From contig JACJXD010000004.1 of assembly GCA_020636845.1 (NCBI GenBank), positions 196,504 to 260,503 of the forward strand: 64,000 nucleotides of DNA, given 5' to 3'. This stretch comes from Bacteroidales bacterium (lineage in GTDB: Bacteria; Bacteroidota; Bacteroidia; Bacteroidales; Tenuifilaceae). The position numbers were made by a program, and so were the translations under genes. The number at the start of each line of letters is the position of its first letter. Position 1 is the first letter of the stretch. The notes beneath the pieces are model-generated. The model ran no database searches. It was not told the DNA's origin and worked only from the letters and a program-made list of their open reading frames with translations. Shown one piece after another: positions 25,632 through 34,523 of the stretch.

Positions 25632-25982
25632 ATGTTTATTGAAGTTCTAAAATCGAAAATACACAGGGTAACCATTACCGAAGCAAACTTGAACTACGTA
25701 GGTAGCATAACCATTGACGAAGATTTAATGGATGCTTCCAATATACTTGAAAATGAAAAGGTTCAAATTGTGAACATCAATAATGGCGAACGATTAGATA
25801 CTTACGTTATAAAGGGCGAAAGAGGTTCCGGACAAATCTGCTTAAACGGTCCGGCTGCACGGAAATGTGTTGTAGGCGATGTTGTAATAATTATTTCTTA
25901 CGCAACTATCGATTTTGAAGAAGCCAAATCCTTTAAACCAACGGTAATATTTCCGGACACAGCGACTAATAAACTCGTATAA
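25632..25982 (+). CDS. panD: Aspartate 1-decarboxylase
   Basis: A 116-residue pyruvoyl enzyme that makes beta-alanine from aspartate. The self-cleavage site is YVGSITID at about 22-29, where Gly-Ser is cut and Ser25 becomes the pyruvoyl group. The [16 protein letters not shown] segment supplies the substrate-binding residues. Length and motifs are canonical. It sits directly after panC. Confidence 0.94.
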   Translation: MFIEVLKSKIHRVTITEANLNYVGSITIDEDLMDASNILENEKVQIVNINNGERLDTYVIKGERGSGQICLNGPAARKCVVGDVVIIISYATIDFEEAKSFKPTVIFPDTATNKLV

Positions 25983-26003
25983 ATCCCTATCAATACGCTT
26001 GCA

Positions 26004-27038
26004 TTGAAAAAACTACTTTCAAACAAAATTGTAAATTTTTGCTTCTTTCTAGCGCTTTCAATACTCTTAATTTACTACGCTTTTCGTAGCGTTGACTTTA
26101 AGCATATTATTCAGGGATTTAAAAATGTAAACTACTTTTGGGTTGTTTTGTCCCTTGTGGCTGCACTTACTGCCCATATATTAAGGGCGTACAGGTGGGG
26201 TATCCTGATTGAACCTTTAGGCAAAAAGGTTCGTTTCGATAATCTTTTTAGCGCTGTAATGATTGGCTATTTCGCCAACATCGCATTTCCCCGACTTGGC
26301 GAAGTTGCCAAATGCGGTTCGGTAAGCAAAACCGACGGAATAAGAATAGAATCGTTACTGGGTACTGTTGTTGCTGAACGAGGAATGGACGTTGTTATGC
26401 TAATTGTGTCCACAATCATCGTTTTTTTTATTAAAATTGAAGTTTTTGGAAACTTCATTCTTACCCATATACTAATTCCAATAAAGGAAAAAGCATTAAA
26501 GGTTCATCCCTATCAAATAATAATTCTACTTATAATAATTATTGCTTTTGTAGTCATAGTTCGAATAGTCTTAAAAAATAATCTTCTTGGAGAAAAACTT
26601 AACGGAAAAATCCGCAAAACCTTAAAGGGCATTGCCGATGGATTAAAAGCCGTTTTTAAATCCAAAAAGAAAACCTCTTTTCTGATTTCATCCTTAGCCA
26701 TTTGGCTATTTTACTGGATTATGACATGGCTACTACTAAAGTCTGTTCCTATTACCTCCAATTTAGATTTATTCGATGGCCTTTTTATTATGGTTATTGG
26801 CTCGTTCGGCATGACCATTCCTGTACAAGGCGGATTTGGAGCATATCACATAATTACTTCGGTTGCTCTCGGAATATTTGGAATATCTTACGAAAATGGA
26901 TTAATTTTTGCCATTGTTTCGCACGAATCTCAAACCATTTTCCTCATTATCGCCGGAATACTAGCGCTACTTTACTTATACTTCAAAGAAAAACATCGCA
27001 AAAAAGTTACCGAACAAGTAGCAAACCATCCAGCGTAA
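26004..27038 (+). CDS. Lysylphosphatidylglycerol synthase TM region / UPF0104 family membrane protein
   Basis: A 344-residue integral membrane protein with about eight helices. The segments HILRAYRWGILI, GYFANIAFPRLGEVAKCG (about 90-107), GTVVAERGMDVV and VQGGFGAYH are typical of the AglD2/MprF flippase-like (UPF0104) family. It starts with TTG (26004) because no ATG lies near the conserved N-terminus. The gene is 21 bp downstream of panD and may be co-transcribed. No lysyl-transferase domain is attached, so a role in lipid or glycan translocation is only inferred from the fold. Confidence 0.8.
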   Translation: MKKLLSNKIVNFCFFLALSILLIYYAFRSVDFKHIIQGFKNVNYFWVVLSLVAALTAHILRAYRWGILIEPLGKKVRFDNLFSAVMIGYFANIAFPRLGEVAKCGSVSKTDGIRIESLLGTVVAERGMDVVMLIVSTIIVFFIKIEVFGNFILTHILIPIKEKALKVHPYQIIILLIIIIAFVVIVRIVLKNNLLGEKLNGKIRKTLKGIADGLKAVFKSKKKTSFLISSLAIWLFYWIMTWLLLKSVPITSNLDLFDGLFIMVIGSFGMTIPVQGGFGAYHIITSVALGIFGISYENGLIFAIVSHESQTIFLIIAGILALLYLYFKEKHRKKVTEQVANHPA

Positions 27039-27133
27039 ATTTATAGAGTTTAATAGGGGAATTATTCCCTTCTCTTCCCGCTCAAAATAAAAGTTTTTGT
27101 ATATTTCGCTTCATAAGCAAATACATCTGAAAT

Positions 27134-27619
27134 ATGGAAAAACAGGAAATTCTAAATAGAAAAATATTGTTAACAAGGGAAGAACTTAGCCGAAAGGTTG
27201 CATACTGGAATTTCAAAAATCGAGACATTGTTGCCTTGTATGGCAGTTTTGATGTTTTTCATCCCTCGGTTTTCAAACTCATTAACTATGCTGCCGAAAA
27301 AGGGAAAGAACTGGTTGTTGGCATAAAACCCGACGCGGAAATAAAAAACGAAAAAGGACCAAAATTCCCTGTGTATAATCAAGATATAAGAAGTAAAATG
27401 GTTGCATCCCATCAATTCGTTTCCGCAGTGTACATTTGCAACGAAGGGCTAGACGACTTTTTACGTCTTGTAAAACCGACAGTTGCTTCTTGCTGCAAAC
27501 ATGCCTCGAAAAACGACCAAAAGGGTTTGGAAATAGTAAAGGAATGGAATGGAAAAGTAAGCATATTTACAGGTAGTGACACAAGCGTTGACGATATAAT
27601 TTCAAAATACAAGGAATAG
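27134..27619 (+). CDS. RfaE2-like nucleotidyltransferase-fold protein with degenerate HxGH site
   Basis: A 161-residue protein with the fold of ADP-heptose synthase N-domain/glycerol-3-phosphate cytidylyltransferases. Residues 34-50 (ALYGSFDVFHPSVFKLI) align with the typical GCFDLLHxGH region, but the second His is lost (His43-Pro-Ser-Val46). Late TGSDTSVDDIISKY resembles the ISTTxxI end. Without the HxGH pair, catalysis is doubtful, so the protein may bind nucleotides or act through another site. It precedes radA by 5 bp. Confidence 0.72.
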   Translation: MEKQEILNRKILLTREELSRKVAYWNFKNRDIVALYGSFDVFHPSVFKLINYAAEKGKELVVGIKPDAEIKNEKGPKFPVYNQDIRSKMVASHQFVSAVYICNEGLDDFLRLVKPTVASCCKHASKNDQKGLEIVKEWNGKVSIFTGSDTSVDDIISKYKE

Positions 27620-27624
27620 GATAG

Positions 27625-29001
27625 ATGGCTAAAACTCGCAGCGTTTATGTTTGCCAAAATTGTGGCGCCGAATCGGTAAAATGGTTGGGAAAATGCCCTG
27701 TCTGTAACGAATGGAATACTTACGTTGAAGAACGAATTACCAAAGAAGTTTCCAGCCGACCCGGCTTAGTTAACGTTTCGCGTAACGCCATTCCCAAACC
27801 ATTAAAGGAAATCGAATCGAATTCCGAAAAACGAATAGACACCTGCATTGGAGAACTAAACCGAATTCTTGGCGGAGGCCTAGTTCCCGGTTCGGTTGTA
27901 CTGCTCGGGGGGGAACCGGGAATCGGAAAATCGACATTGGCCCTACAACTGGCACTTGGACTTCATTCCCGAAAAGTTCTTTATATATCGGGAGAAGAAA
28001 GTGCAAAACAGGTTAAACTTCGCGCCGACAGGATAATGCCGGACAATCAGGATTGCCTTATTCTTAACGAAACCTTACTGGAAAACATCCTAACTCAAAT
28101 AGATGCCGTTAAACCCGATTTGGCTATAATAGATTCCGTTCAAACGCTCTATTCCGACTCCATAGAATCTTCTCCCGGAAGCGTTTCACAGGTTAGGGAA
28201 ACTGCCGCATCGTTACTTCGGTATGCAAAAACTACCGGAACTCCCGTAATAATTATCGGACACATTACCAAAGACGGAAGCATTGCAGGCCCGAAAGTGT
28301 TGGAACACATTGTAGATGTAGTTCTTCAATTCGAAGGCGATCAAAATTATTTATATCGAATTTTACGTTCATCCAAAAACCGCTTTGGATCAACGTCGGA
28401 AATAGGCATTTTCGAAATGCAAAACAGCGGATTAGCCGAGGTGCTAAATCCTTCGGAAATTTTGCTCTCTCATCACGATGAAATGCTAAGCGGAATTGCC
28501 ATTGCTGCAACAATCGACGGAGCCCGCCCATTTCTTATCGAAACGCAAGCATTGGTAAGCAGCGCTGTATATGGGACACCTCAACGCTCCACCACCGGTT
28601 TCGACCAGCGCAGGCTTAACATGCTATTGGCCGTATTGGAACGCAGAGCCGGTTTCAGGTTGGCCAATAAAGATGTATTCCTTAATATTGCCGGAGGTAT
28701 AAAGGTTAACGACCCTGCAATTGACTTGGCAGTTGTTGTTGCCGTTCTTTCTTCTACTTTTGACGCTCCCATTCCGGGAACAACCTGCTTTGCTGCGGAA
28801 GTTGGGCTATCTGGCGAAATAAGACCGGTTAGCCGCTTGGATCAACGAGTTTCGGAAGCTCGAAAATTAGGAATGAAAGAGATATACATTTCGAAGTACG
28901 GCGTTAAAAATTTGGATAAGGGAGCAACCAAAATTAAAATTATTCCTGTCTCCAGAATTGAAGAACTGGTAAAACAGGTATTTGGAAAAGGCAATAACTA
29001 A
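27625..29001 (+). CDS. radA: DNA repair protein RadA
   Basis: A 458-residue RecA-like helicase. It has a C4 zinc finger (CQNCGAESVKWLGKCPVC, about 10-27), a Walker A GGEPGIGKST (about 95-104), the RadA-specific KNRFGSTSE motif, and a C-terminal LonC-like domain (INVNDPAIDLAV-type segment, KVNDPAIDLAVVVAVLSS). RadA promotes branch migration in recombination and repair. Length and motif order are canonical. It sits in a run of same-strand genes with gaps of 5-12 bp. Confidence 0.95.
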   Translation: MAKTRSVYVCQNCGAESVKWLGKCPVCNEWNTYVEERITKEVSSRPGLVNVSRNAIPKPLKEIESNSEKRIDTCIGELNRILGGGLVPGSVVLLGGEPGIGKSTLALQLALGLHSRKVLYISGEESAKQVKLRADRIMPDNQDCLILNETLLENILTQIDAVKPDLAIIDSVQTLYSDSIESSPGSVSQVRETAASLLRYAKTTGTPVIIIGHITKDGSIAGPKVLEHIVDVVLQFEGDQNYLYRILRSSKNRFGSTSEIGIFEMQNSGLAEVLNPSEILLSHHDEMLSGIAIAATIDGARPFLIETQALVSSAVYGTPQRSTTGFDQRRLNMLLAVLERRAGFRLANKDVFLNIAGGIKVNDPAIDLAVVVAVLSSTFDAPIPGTTCFAAEVGLSGEIRPVSRLDQRVSEARKLGMKEIYISKYGVKNLDKGATKIKIIPVSRIEELVKQVFGKGNN

Positions 29002-29013
29002 AATATATATAAG

Positions 29014-30285
29014 GTGAAAATCGCAATAATTGGCTTTGGTGCAGCAGCAATAGGACTACTTGAGAAACTAAAAGATAGCGAACACGAACTTCATGTGTTT
29101 GAAAAAAGCACAGATATATACTCCTCGAGTATTTCCGGCATTCGCGCTGATGGGAAGTTATTTGTTTCCAACGAAATGGGTGGCGAAATTTACATAGAAT
29201 CGAGCCTTCAACGTAAATTTGTTGATTATTACATAAACTTTACCGAAAATAAACATGTTGAAACTGGCCATTCGTTTGGCGACGAAAAGTATTACCGACT
29301 TTTTTACGAAAAAGGATTTCAACCTATTTCCTCCGAATTTTTTCACATTGGAACCGATCAACTTAAAGAAGTCCTGTTTAATATATACAGCCACCTTAAA
29401 AAGGTGAAGAATATTCACTTTCACTTTAGCTATGAGGTTAAGGAACTTGAAGTATCCGATCATTCTGTTCGAATAAATCAAGCAGATACTTTCGATTTGG
29501 TAATAATAGCAGTTGGACGTAGTGGACACAAACTCATAAATCATGCAATTACCAAGTATCCAGAGTTAGTTCTTAACAACACAAAAGTTGACCTAGGAAT
29601 TCGATACGAACTTCCTAATCATATTGTTGATGAATTAAACCGCGAAATGTACGAATTTAAGGTAAAATACAGAAGCAGAACAGGATATATGGTTCGCACA
29701 TTTTGCAACAACCCTTCGGGCTACGTAGTTACTGAAAACTATGGCGATTTTACCACCGTTAATGGCCACGCCAAAATGCACCAAAAAAGCAACAATACAA
29801 ATTTTGCCATTTTGGCATCGCTAATTCTTACCGAACCGTTTAACGATCCTATCGGTTATGGTTCGTACATTGCAAAACTATCGAACCTTTTGGCAGGAAA
29901 CGGAAAGGTAATACTTCAAACTTATAGCCATTTTAAAGAGTCGAAACGTACAAAAAGGCTTTACCGCGTTCAACCTACTCTCGATCCGGAAAAATTCATT
30001 TTAGGAGATGTTAACCTTGCCTTCCCTCGCAGAATAATTGAAAGTATAATCGATTTTATAGAAAACCTCGATAAGGTTATTCCCGGCGTTGCCAATAACG
30101 ACAACCTAGTTTACGCCCCGGAGATTAAATTTTATTCGAACAGGTTGAACAACCTTACAAAACCTTCGTTGAAATTTATTGGGGATTGTTCCGGAGCAAC
30201 TCGTTCCATTATTTATGCAACAGCCCATGGTTACTTAATGGGCGAAGCAATTCTTAATAACAAGTTTTCCAACATTAACCTTTAA
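29014..30285 (+). CDS. FAD-dependent dehydrogenase-like flavoprotein (COG2509 type)
   Basis: A 423-residue protein that starts with GTG. It has a Rossmann FAD motif IAIIGFGAAAIGLLEKL (residues 3-19), a middle strand FDLVIIAVGRSGH, and a late FAD motif KFIGDCSGATRSIIYATAHGYLMG. This pattern matches the COG2509 group of uncharacterised FAD-dependent dehydrogenases. The stop codon overlaps the start of the next gene (TAATG), so it is translated together with the double ABC ATPase. The substrate is unknown. Confidence 0.78.
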   Translation: MKIAIIGFGAAAIGLLEKLKDSEHELHVFEKSTDIYSSSISGIRADGKLFVSNEMGGEIYIESSLQRKFVDYYINFTENKHVETGHSFGDEKYYRLFYEKGFQPISSEFFHIGTDQLKEVLFNIYSHLKKVKNIHFHFSYEVKELEVSDHSVRINQADTFDLVIIAVGRSGHKLINHAITKYPELVLNNTKVDLGIRYELPNHIVDELNREMYEFKVKYRSRTGYMVRTFCNNPSGYVVTENYGDFTTVNGHAKMHQKSNNTNFAILASLILTEPFNDPIGYGSYIAKLSNLLAGNGKVILQTYSHFKESKRTKRLYRVQPTLDPEKFILGDVNLAFPRRIIESIIDFIENLDKVIPGVANNDNLVYAPEIKFYSNRLNNLTKPSLKFIGDCSGATRSIIYATAHGYLMGEAILNNKFSNINL

Positions 30286-31883
30286 TGCTACACGTTGAAA
30301 ACCTAACTGTCTCCTTTAATCACCAGGAAGTTTTACATGGTATAAACTTCTCCGTACAACGCGGAGAAATATTGGGTATTGTTGGGGAATCGGGATCTGG
30401 GAAATCGGTTACTTCACTTGCAATTATGGGATTATTGCCCGATAATGCCCATGTTAACGGTAGCATAAAATTCTGCACGAATAAAGAAAAATCCATCGAA
30501 CTAATCGGGTTGCAATCCTCGGAACACAGAAAGTTAAGGGGTTCGCAAATTGCCATGATTTTTCAGGAGCCACAATCCAGTTTAAACCCTTCCATGCGCT
30601 GCGGAACGCAACTATTAGAGGCTGTTTTACACACATCAGCACTTAACAAAAAGGAAGGAAAACAACGTTGCATAGAATTGTTAACGGAAATGCAATTGCC
30701 CGACCCGGAAAAAGTTTACCGTAGTTATCCTCATCAACTTAGCGGAGGACAAAAACAACGGGTAATGATTGCCATTGCCATAGCCGGAAATCCAAGTCTG
30801 CTTATTGCCGATGAGCCAACTACCGCACTTGACGTTACCGTTCAAAAAGAAATTATTAATCTGCTAAAGGAAATAAAGGAAAACTATAATATTGGCATAA
30901 TCTTTATTTCGCACGACTTATCGGTAATTGAAGAGGTTGCAAACAGGGTTGTTGTTATGCAAAACGGTAAAATTGTAGAGCAGAACACAACCAGAAACAT
31001 TTTTGACAACCCACAAAGTAACTACACACGCAAACTTATCGATTTAAAGAAACAGCTACAAAATGCCAAGCCGCTTGCAACTGAAAAACAGAATGCATTG
31101 CCAATTTTCCGTGCAAACAATATTTCCATTCGCTATACATCGGAAGGTTTGCGGAATAACTCATTTTTAGCAGTAAACAACGTTTCGTTTTCGCTATTCG
31201 AAGGCGAAGTTCTTGGTTTAGTCGGCGAATCAGGTTCCGGGAAAAGCACCATCGGTCGGCTGCTACTTAAACTTATAAAAAGCAGTTCGGGAAATCTTTC
31301 CTATAAAAACAAGCCCATAGATAGTTTAACTAAAACTGAAAGGCAAGAGTTCAGAAGAAATGTTCAACTGGTTTTTCAAGATCCATACTCATCGTTAAAT
31401 CCAAGACTTACCGTTGGACATGCACTAACCGAACCTATTGTTTACTATAATATTGCCTCGAAAAAAAGCGCTGTGGATCTGGCCGTTAACCTACTGGAAA
31501 AAGTAAACTTGCCCGCGGATAGCATTTATAGATACCCACACGAATTTTCCGGAGGACAACGTCAGCGTATTGTTCTTGCCCGTGCGCTAACGGTAAATCC
31601 AACGGTTTTAATTTGCGACGAGATTGTTTCCGCTCTCGACATTGCCATTCAGGCTCAAATTTTGGAGTTGCTAAAAGAGTTGAAATGCACGCTTAACCTA
31701 ACGTACCTTTTTATTTCGCACGATTTAAGCATTGTTCGAAGTATAAGTAACCGCGTTATTGTTATTAATAAAGGCTCGATTGTAGAACAAGGGGCTACCG
31801 AAGATGTTTTCGATAAGCCCCAATCGGAATATACAAAACGTTTAATCGAATCCGTCCCTGGATTTTTGAGTAAAATTTCCTAA
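30285..31883 (+). CDS. Peptide/nickel-type ABC transporter, two fused ATP-binding domains
   Basis: A 532-residue protein with two complete ABC ATPase domains. Domain 1 has Walker [11 protein letters not shown], signature LSGGQKQR and Walker B LLIADEP. Domain 2 has [18 protein letters not shown] and VLICDEI, where the last Glu-Pro is changed to Glu-Ile. Each is followed by the oppF-type C-terminal tail. This is the DppD/DppF (oligopeptide or nickel importer) architecture in one chain. No permease or binding-protein gene is adjacent, so it must pair with components elsewhere. Translationally coupled to the flavoprotein. It is convergent with PBP1A, sharing 4 bp. Confidence 0.88.
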   Translation: MLHVENLTVSFNHQEVLHGINFSVQRGEILGIVGESGSGKSVTSLAIMGLLPDNAHVNGSIKFCTNKEKSIELIGLQSSEHRKLRGSQIAMIFQEPQSSLNPSMRCGTQLLEAVLHTSALNKKEGKQRCIELLTEMQLPDPEKVYRSYPHQLSGGQKQRVMIAIAIAGNPSLLIADEPTTALDVTVQKEIINLLKEIKENYNIGIIFISHDLSVIEEVANRVVVMQNGKIVEQNTTRNIFDNPQSNYTRKLIDLKKQLQNAKPLATEKQNALPIFRANNISIRYTSEGLRNNSFLAVNNVSFSLFEGEVLGLVGESGSGKSTIGRLLLKLIKSSSGNLSYKNKPIDSLTKTERQEFRRNVQLVFQDPYSSLNPRLTVGHALTEPIVYYNIASKKSAVDLAVNLLEKVNLPADSIYRYPHEFSGGQRQRIVLARALTVNPTVLICDEIVSALDIAIQAQILELLKELKCTLNLTYLFISHDLSIVRSISNRVIVINKGSIVEQGATEDVFDKPQSEYTKRLIESVPGFLSKIS

Positions 31884-34231
31884 AACAACTCTACCTCGTT
31901 AATTTCCCCATCATCCTCTTCGTCCTGACAATCGAGGTTGAAATTCTTCAGAAGAACCGGCTTATCCCAATCGTCTAAAGGAGAAACGCCAAGAGTAGAA
32001 TCGGCATACACCTTTTCGAGGAAGGTTGCAAAAACTGGCAAAGCCATATTTGCTCCTTGGCCAAGGGCAATTTCGTCGAAATGTACAGCCCTGTCCTCTG
32101 CCCCAGTCCAAACACCGGCAACCAAGTTAGGCGTAATACCCATAAACCATCCATCGGAATTGTTTTGCGTTGTTCCTGTTTTACCGGCAATTTTCCCCGG
32201 TAAATTATACCTAAAACGGATTCTTCTTCCGGTTCCTTTATTAATAACACCTTCTAGCAAATTAATCATAAGATAAGCCGTTTGATCACTAATTGCTTCC
32301 GTTTTAACGGTGCTAAATGTTGACAGCACATTCCCATTTCTATCCTCTATTCTGTTTACAAAAATAGGCTCAACGTGAACCCCTTTGTTAGCAAAGGTTC
32401 CGTAAGCAGCAACCATCTCGTAAAGACTAAAATCAAAAGTTCCCAAAACTATGGAAGGAACCGGATCTACTTCGCTTTGAATTCCTAACTGATGTATCAT
32501 GTCCACCGCAGCCTGAGGCGTAAACTGTTTCATTATCCATGCCGAAATGTTATTTACGGAATTGGCCAACCCCCACTTCAACGTAACCATCTTACCATCG
32601 TACTGGGTTTTTCCCGAATTTTTAGGAGTCCACGTTGTATCGCCCACAACAAAGGACTGAGGAACATTAGGAACTTTCATACATGGCGAATATCCCTCCT
32701 GCATTGCAAGAGTATAAATAAACGGCTTAATGGTCGATCCCACCTGACGCTTACCCTGCATAACCATATCGTACTTAAAATACTTATAATCCGGACCTCC
32801 TACATATGCTCTAATATAACCGTTATGTGGATCCATTGCCATAAAACTCGATCGCAACATCTTTTTATAATGCTTAATCGAATCCAACGGGGTCATAACC
32901 GTATCGCGTTCTCCATGCCAAGTAAAAACACGCATAGAAGTCTTTGTGTTGAAATTTTCAATAATGCTATCGGCGGAAACACCTGCATTTCTCAAATGTC
33001 TATACCTTTCCGTTTGACGCATGGCAAGGTAAAAAATGTGATCGGCTTCTTCTTTTGTAATTTTCGAAGAAAAAATATTACCATTACGAGCCTTTATTTC
33101 CTTGTCGAGCAATGGCTGTAAATCGAATTTTAAATGATTAACCAAGGACACCTCTGCATAATGTTGCATTTTCGAGTTTATGGTTGTATAAATTTTAAGA
33201 CCATCACGGTATAAATTATACGGAGTCCCGTCAGGCTTGGTATTCTTTTCACACCAACCATAAAGAGGATTTGTTTCCCATAAAATAGAATCTTCCTTAA
33301 ACATATTATAGGAATAGTACTGCTTCCTTTGAGGTTTATCTGCTGTCATAAATTTCTGAAGCATTCCCCTAAAATATGTAGCAATACCTGCATTGTGGCT
33401 TTGTACTTTGTAATTTAATTCGAGGGGTGTTGCCGATAAAGAATCAAACTCTTCCGTAGTAATGTATCCGTACTTATTCATTTGTCCCAACACTACATTT
33501 CTCCGTTCGAAAGAGTTATCAGGGTTTAGTACCGGGCTATACTTTGTTGGCGCATTAACAATTCCCACAAGTAATGCTGCCTGTTCTGGTTTGAGAGAAT
33601 CCGGCGTTGTATTAAAAAATGTACGGGCTGCTGATTTTACTCCATACGCATTGCTACCAAATTCTACCACATTAAGGTACATAGCCAAAATTTCATCCTT
33701 TGTATAATTTCTCTCAAGCTTAACAGCGGTTATCCATTCCTTAAACTTGGCAATAACCAACTTTGCCTTACGCGCTAAAGGCCCCCTTTGCGCAGCCGTG
33801 TCGCGAGGAAACAAATTCTTTGCTAACTGCTGGGTTATTGTACTCCCCCCTCCTGCAGAACGATTGCCAAATAATATAGTTTTGACCATTACCCTCGCCA
33901 GCCCCCTAACATCTATTCCGCTATGCTTCCTAAACCGAACATCCTCGGTTGCAATAAGCGCATTTACAACATTCGGCGATATTTCATCGTAAGAAACGAA
34001 CGAACGATTCTGGTAGTAATAACTCCCCAAGATAACATTATCGTCCGATATTACTTCGGAAGCAATATTGCTTTTGGGGTTTTCCAACTCTTCAAATGTT
34101 GGCATCGGTCCAAAAAATTCTAAACCTATTAGCGTAAAAAGGGTAACGGTAAAAACAAAAATGAAACCCAAAATTCCCCAAAACCAATACTTAAATCGCT
34201 TGTAAAATTTTCCCTTATCGAACTGCGTCAT
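31880..34231 (-). CDS. Bifunctional penicillin-binding protein 1A-type transglycosylase/transpeptidase
   Basis: A 783-residue class A PBP. An N-terminal cytoplasmic patch and a TM helix (about 12-36) are followed by a GT51 domain (EDVRFRKHSGIDVRGLARV; GGSTITQQLAKNLF) and a transpeptidase domain with the SxxK motif (GSTIKPF), the SxN motif (NSVNNIS) and KTGTT. It polymerises and crosslinks peptidoglycan on the periplasmic face. The ATG at 34231 (MTQFDKGKF) is chosen. A longer frame back to 34363 adds a hydrophobic stretch not typical of the family. All catalytic residues are intact. Confidence 0.92.
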   Translation of the reverse strand: MTQFDKGKFYKRFKYWFWGILGFIFVFTVTLFTLIGLEFFGPMPTFEELENPKSNIASEVISDDNVILGSYYYQNRSFVSYDEISPNVVNALIATEDVRFRKHSGIDVRGLARVMVKTILFGNRSAGGGSTITQQLAKNLFPRDTAAQRGPLARKAKLVIAKFKEWITAVKLERNYTKDEILAMYLNVVEFGSNAYGVKSAARTFFNTTPDSLKPEQAALLVGIVNAPTKYSPVLNPDNSFERRNVVLGQMNKYGYITTEEFDSLSATPLELNYKVQSHNAGIATYFRGMLQKFMTADKPQRKQYYSYNMFKEDSILWETNPLYGWCEKNTKPDGTPYNLYRDGLKIYTTINSKMQHYAEVSLVNHLKFDLQPLLDKEIKARNGNIFSSKITKEEADHIFYLAMRQTERYRHLRNAGVSADSIIENFNTKTSMRVFTWHGERDTVMTPLDSIKHYKKMLRSSFMAMDPHNGYIRAYVGGPDYKYFKYDMVMQGKRQVGSTIKPFIYTLAMQEGYSPCMKVPNVPQSFVVGDTTWTPKNSGKTQYDGKMVTLKWGLANSVNNISAWIMKQFTPQAAVDMIHQLGIQSEVDPVPSIVLGTFDFSLYEMVAAYGTFANKGVHVEPIFVNRIEDRNGNVLSTFSTVKTEAISDQTAYLMINLLEGVINKGTGRRIRFRYNLPGKIAGKTGTTQNNSDGWFMGITPNLVAGVWTGAEDRAVHFDEIALGQGANMALPVFATFLEKVYADSTLGVSPLDDWDKPVLLKNFNLDCQDEEDDGEINEVELF

Positions 34232-34523
34232 AACGTAATACGTTGATTTAATAAAGAATATACCATATCGGCGTAAAGTTACACAAAAGATAATACAAGC
34301 CGCAAGCTTCATTGTTAATAAAAAACATTCCTTTAGCAGCCCTATATTAAAAGAGGCTTTCACAAGAAACGCCCATCAAAAAATGTTTTAAATTTATTTT
34401 CCTTTGATATTGTGCCATTTATAATGGTATCGTTTCATAAATATATAGGTGTAATTTTGTTGTTAATTAGGTAAATGCTTTTCTTTGTGAAAATTTTCGT
34501 CAAAATAAAATTACAAATTGGAT
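34232..34523. promoter_or_regulatory. Divergent intergenic region of PBP1A and topA
   Basis: About 290 bp, AT-rich. On the plus strand TAATTTTG (34452-34459) matches the -7 box for topA and would give a leader of about 60 nt. No small gene or structured RNA was recognised. Confidence 0.45.

Noticed and set aside
32492..33121. 209-codon plus-strand open frame opposite PBP1A
   Set aside because: Full overlap with an intact PBP1A gene, and the translation is rich in Cys and His with no domain. Treated as a shadow.
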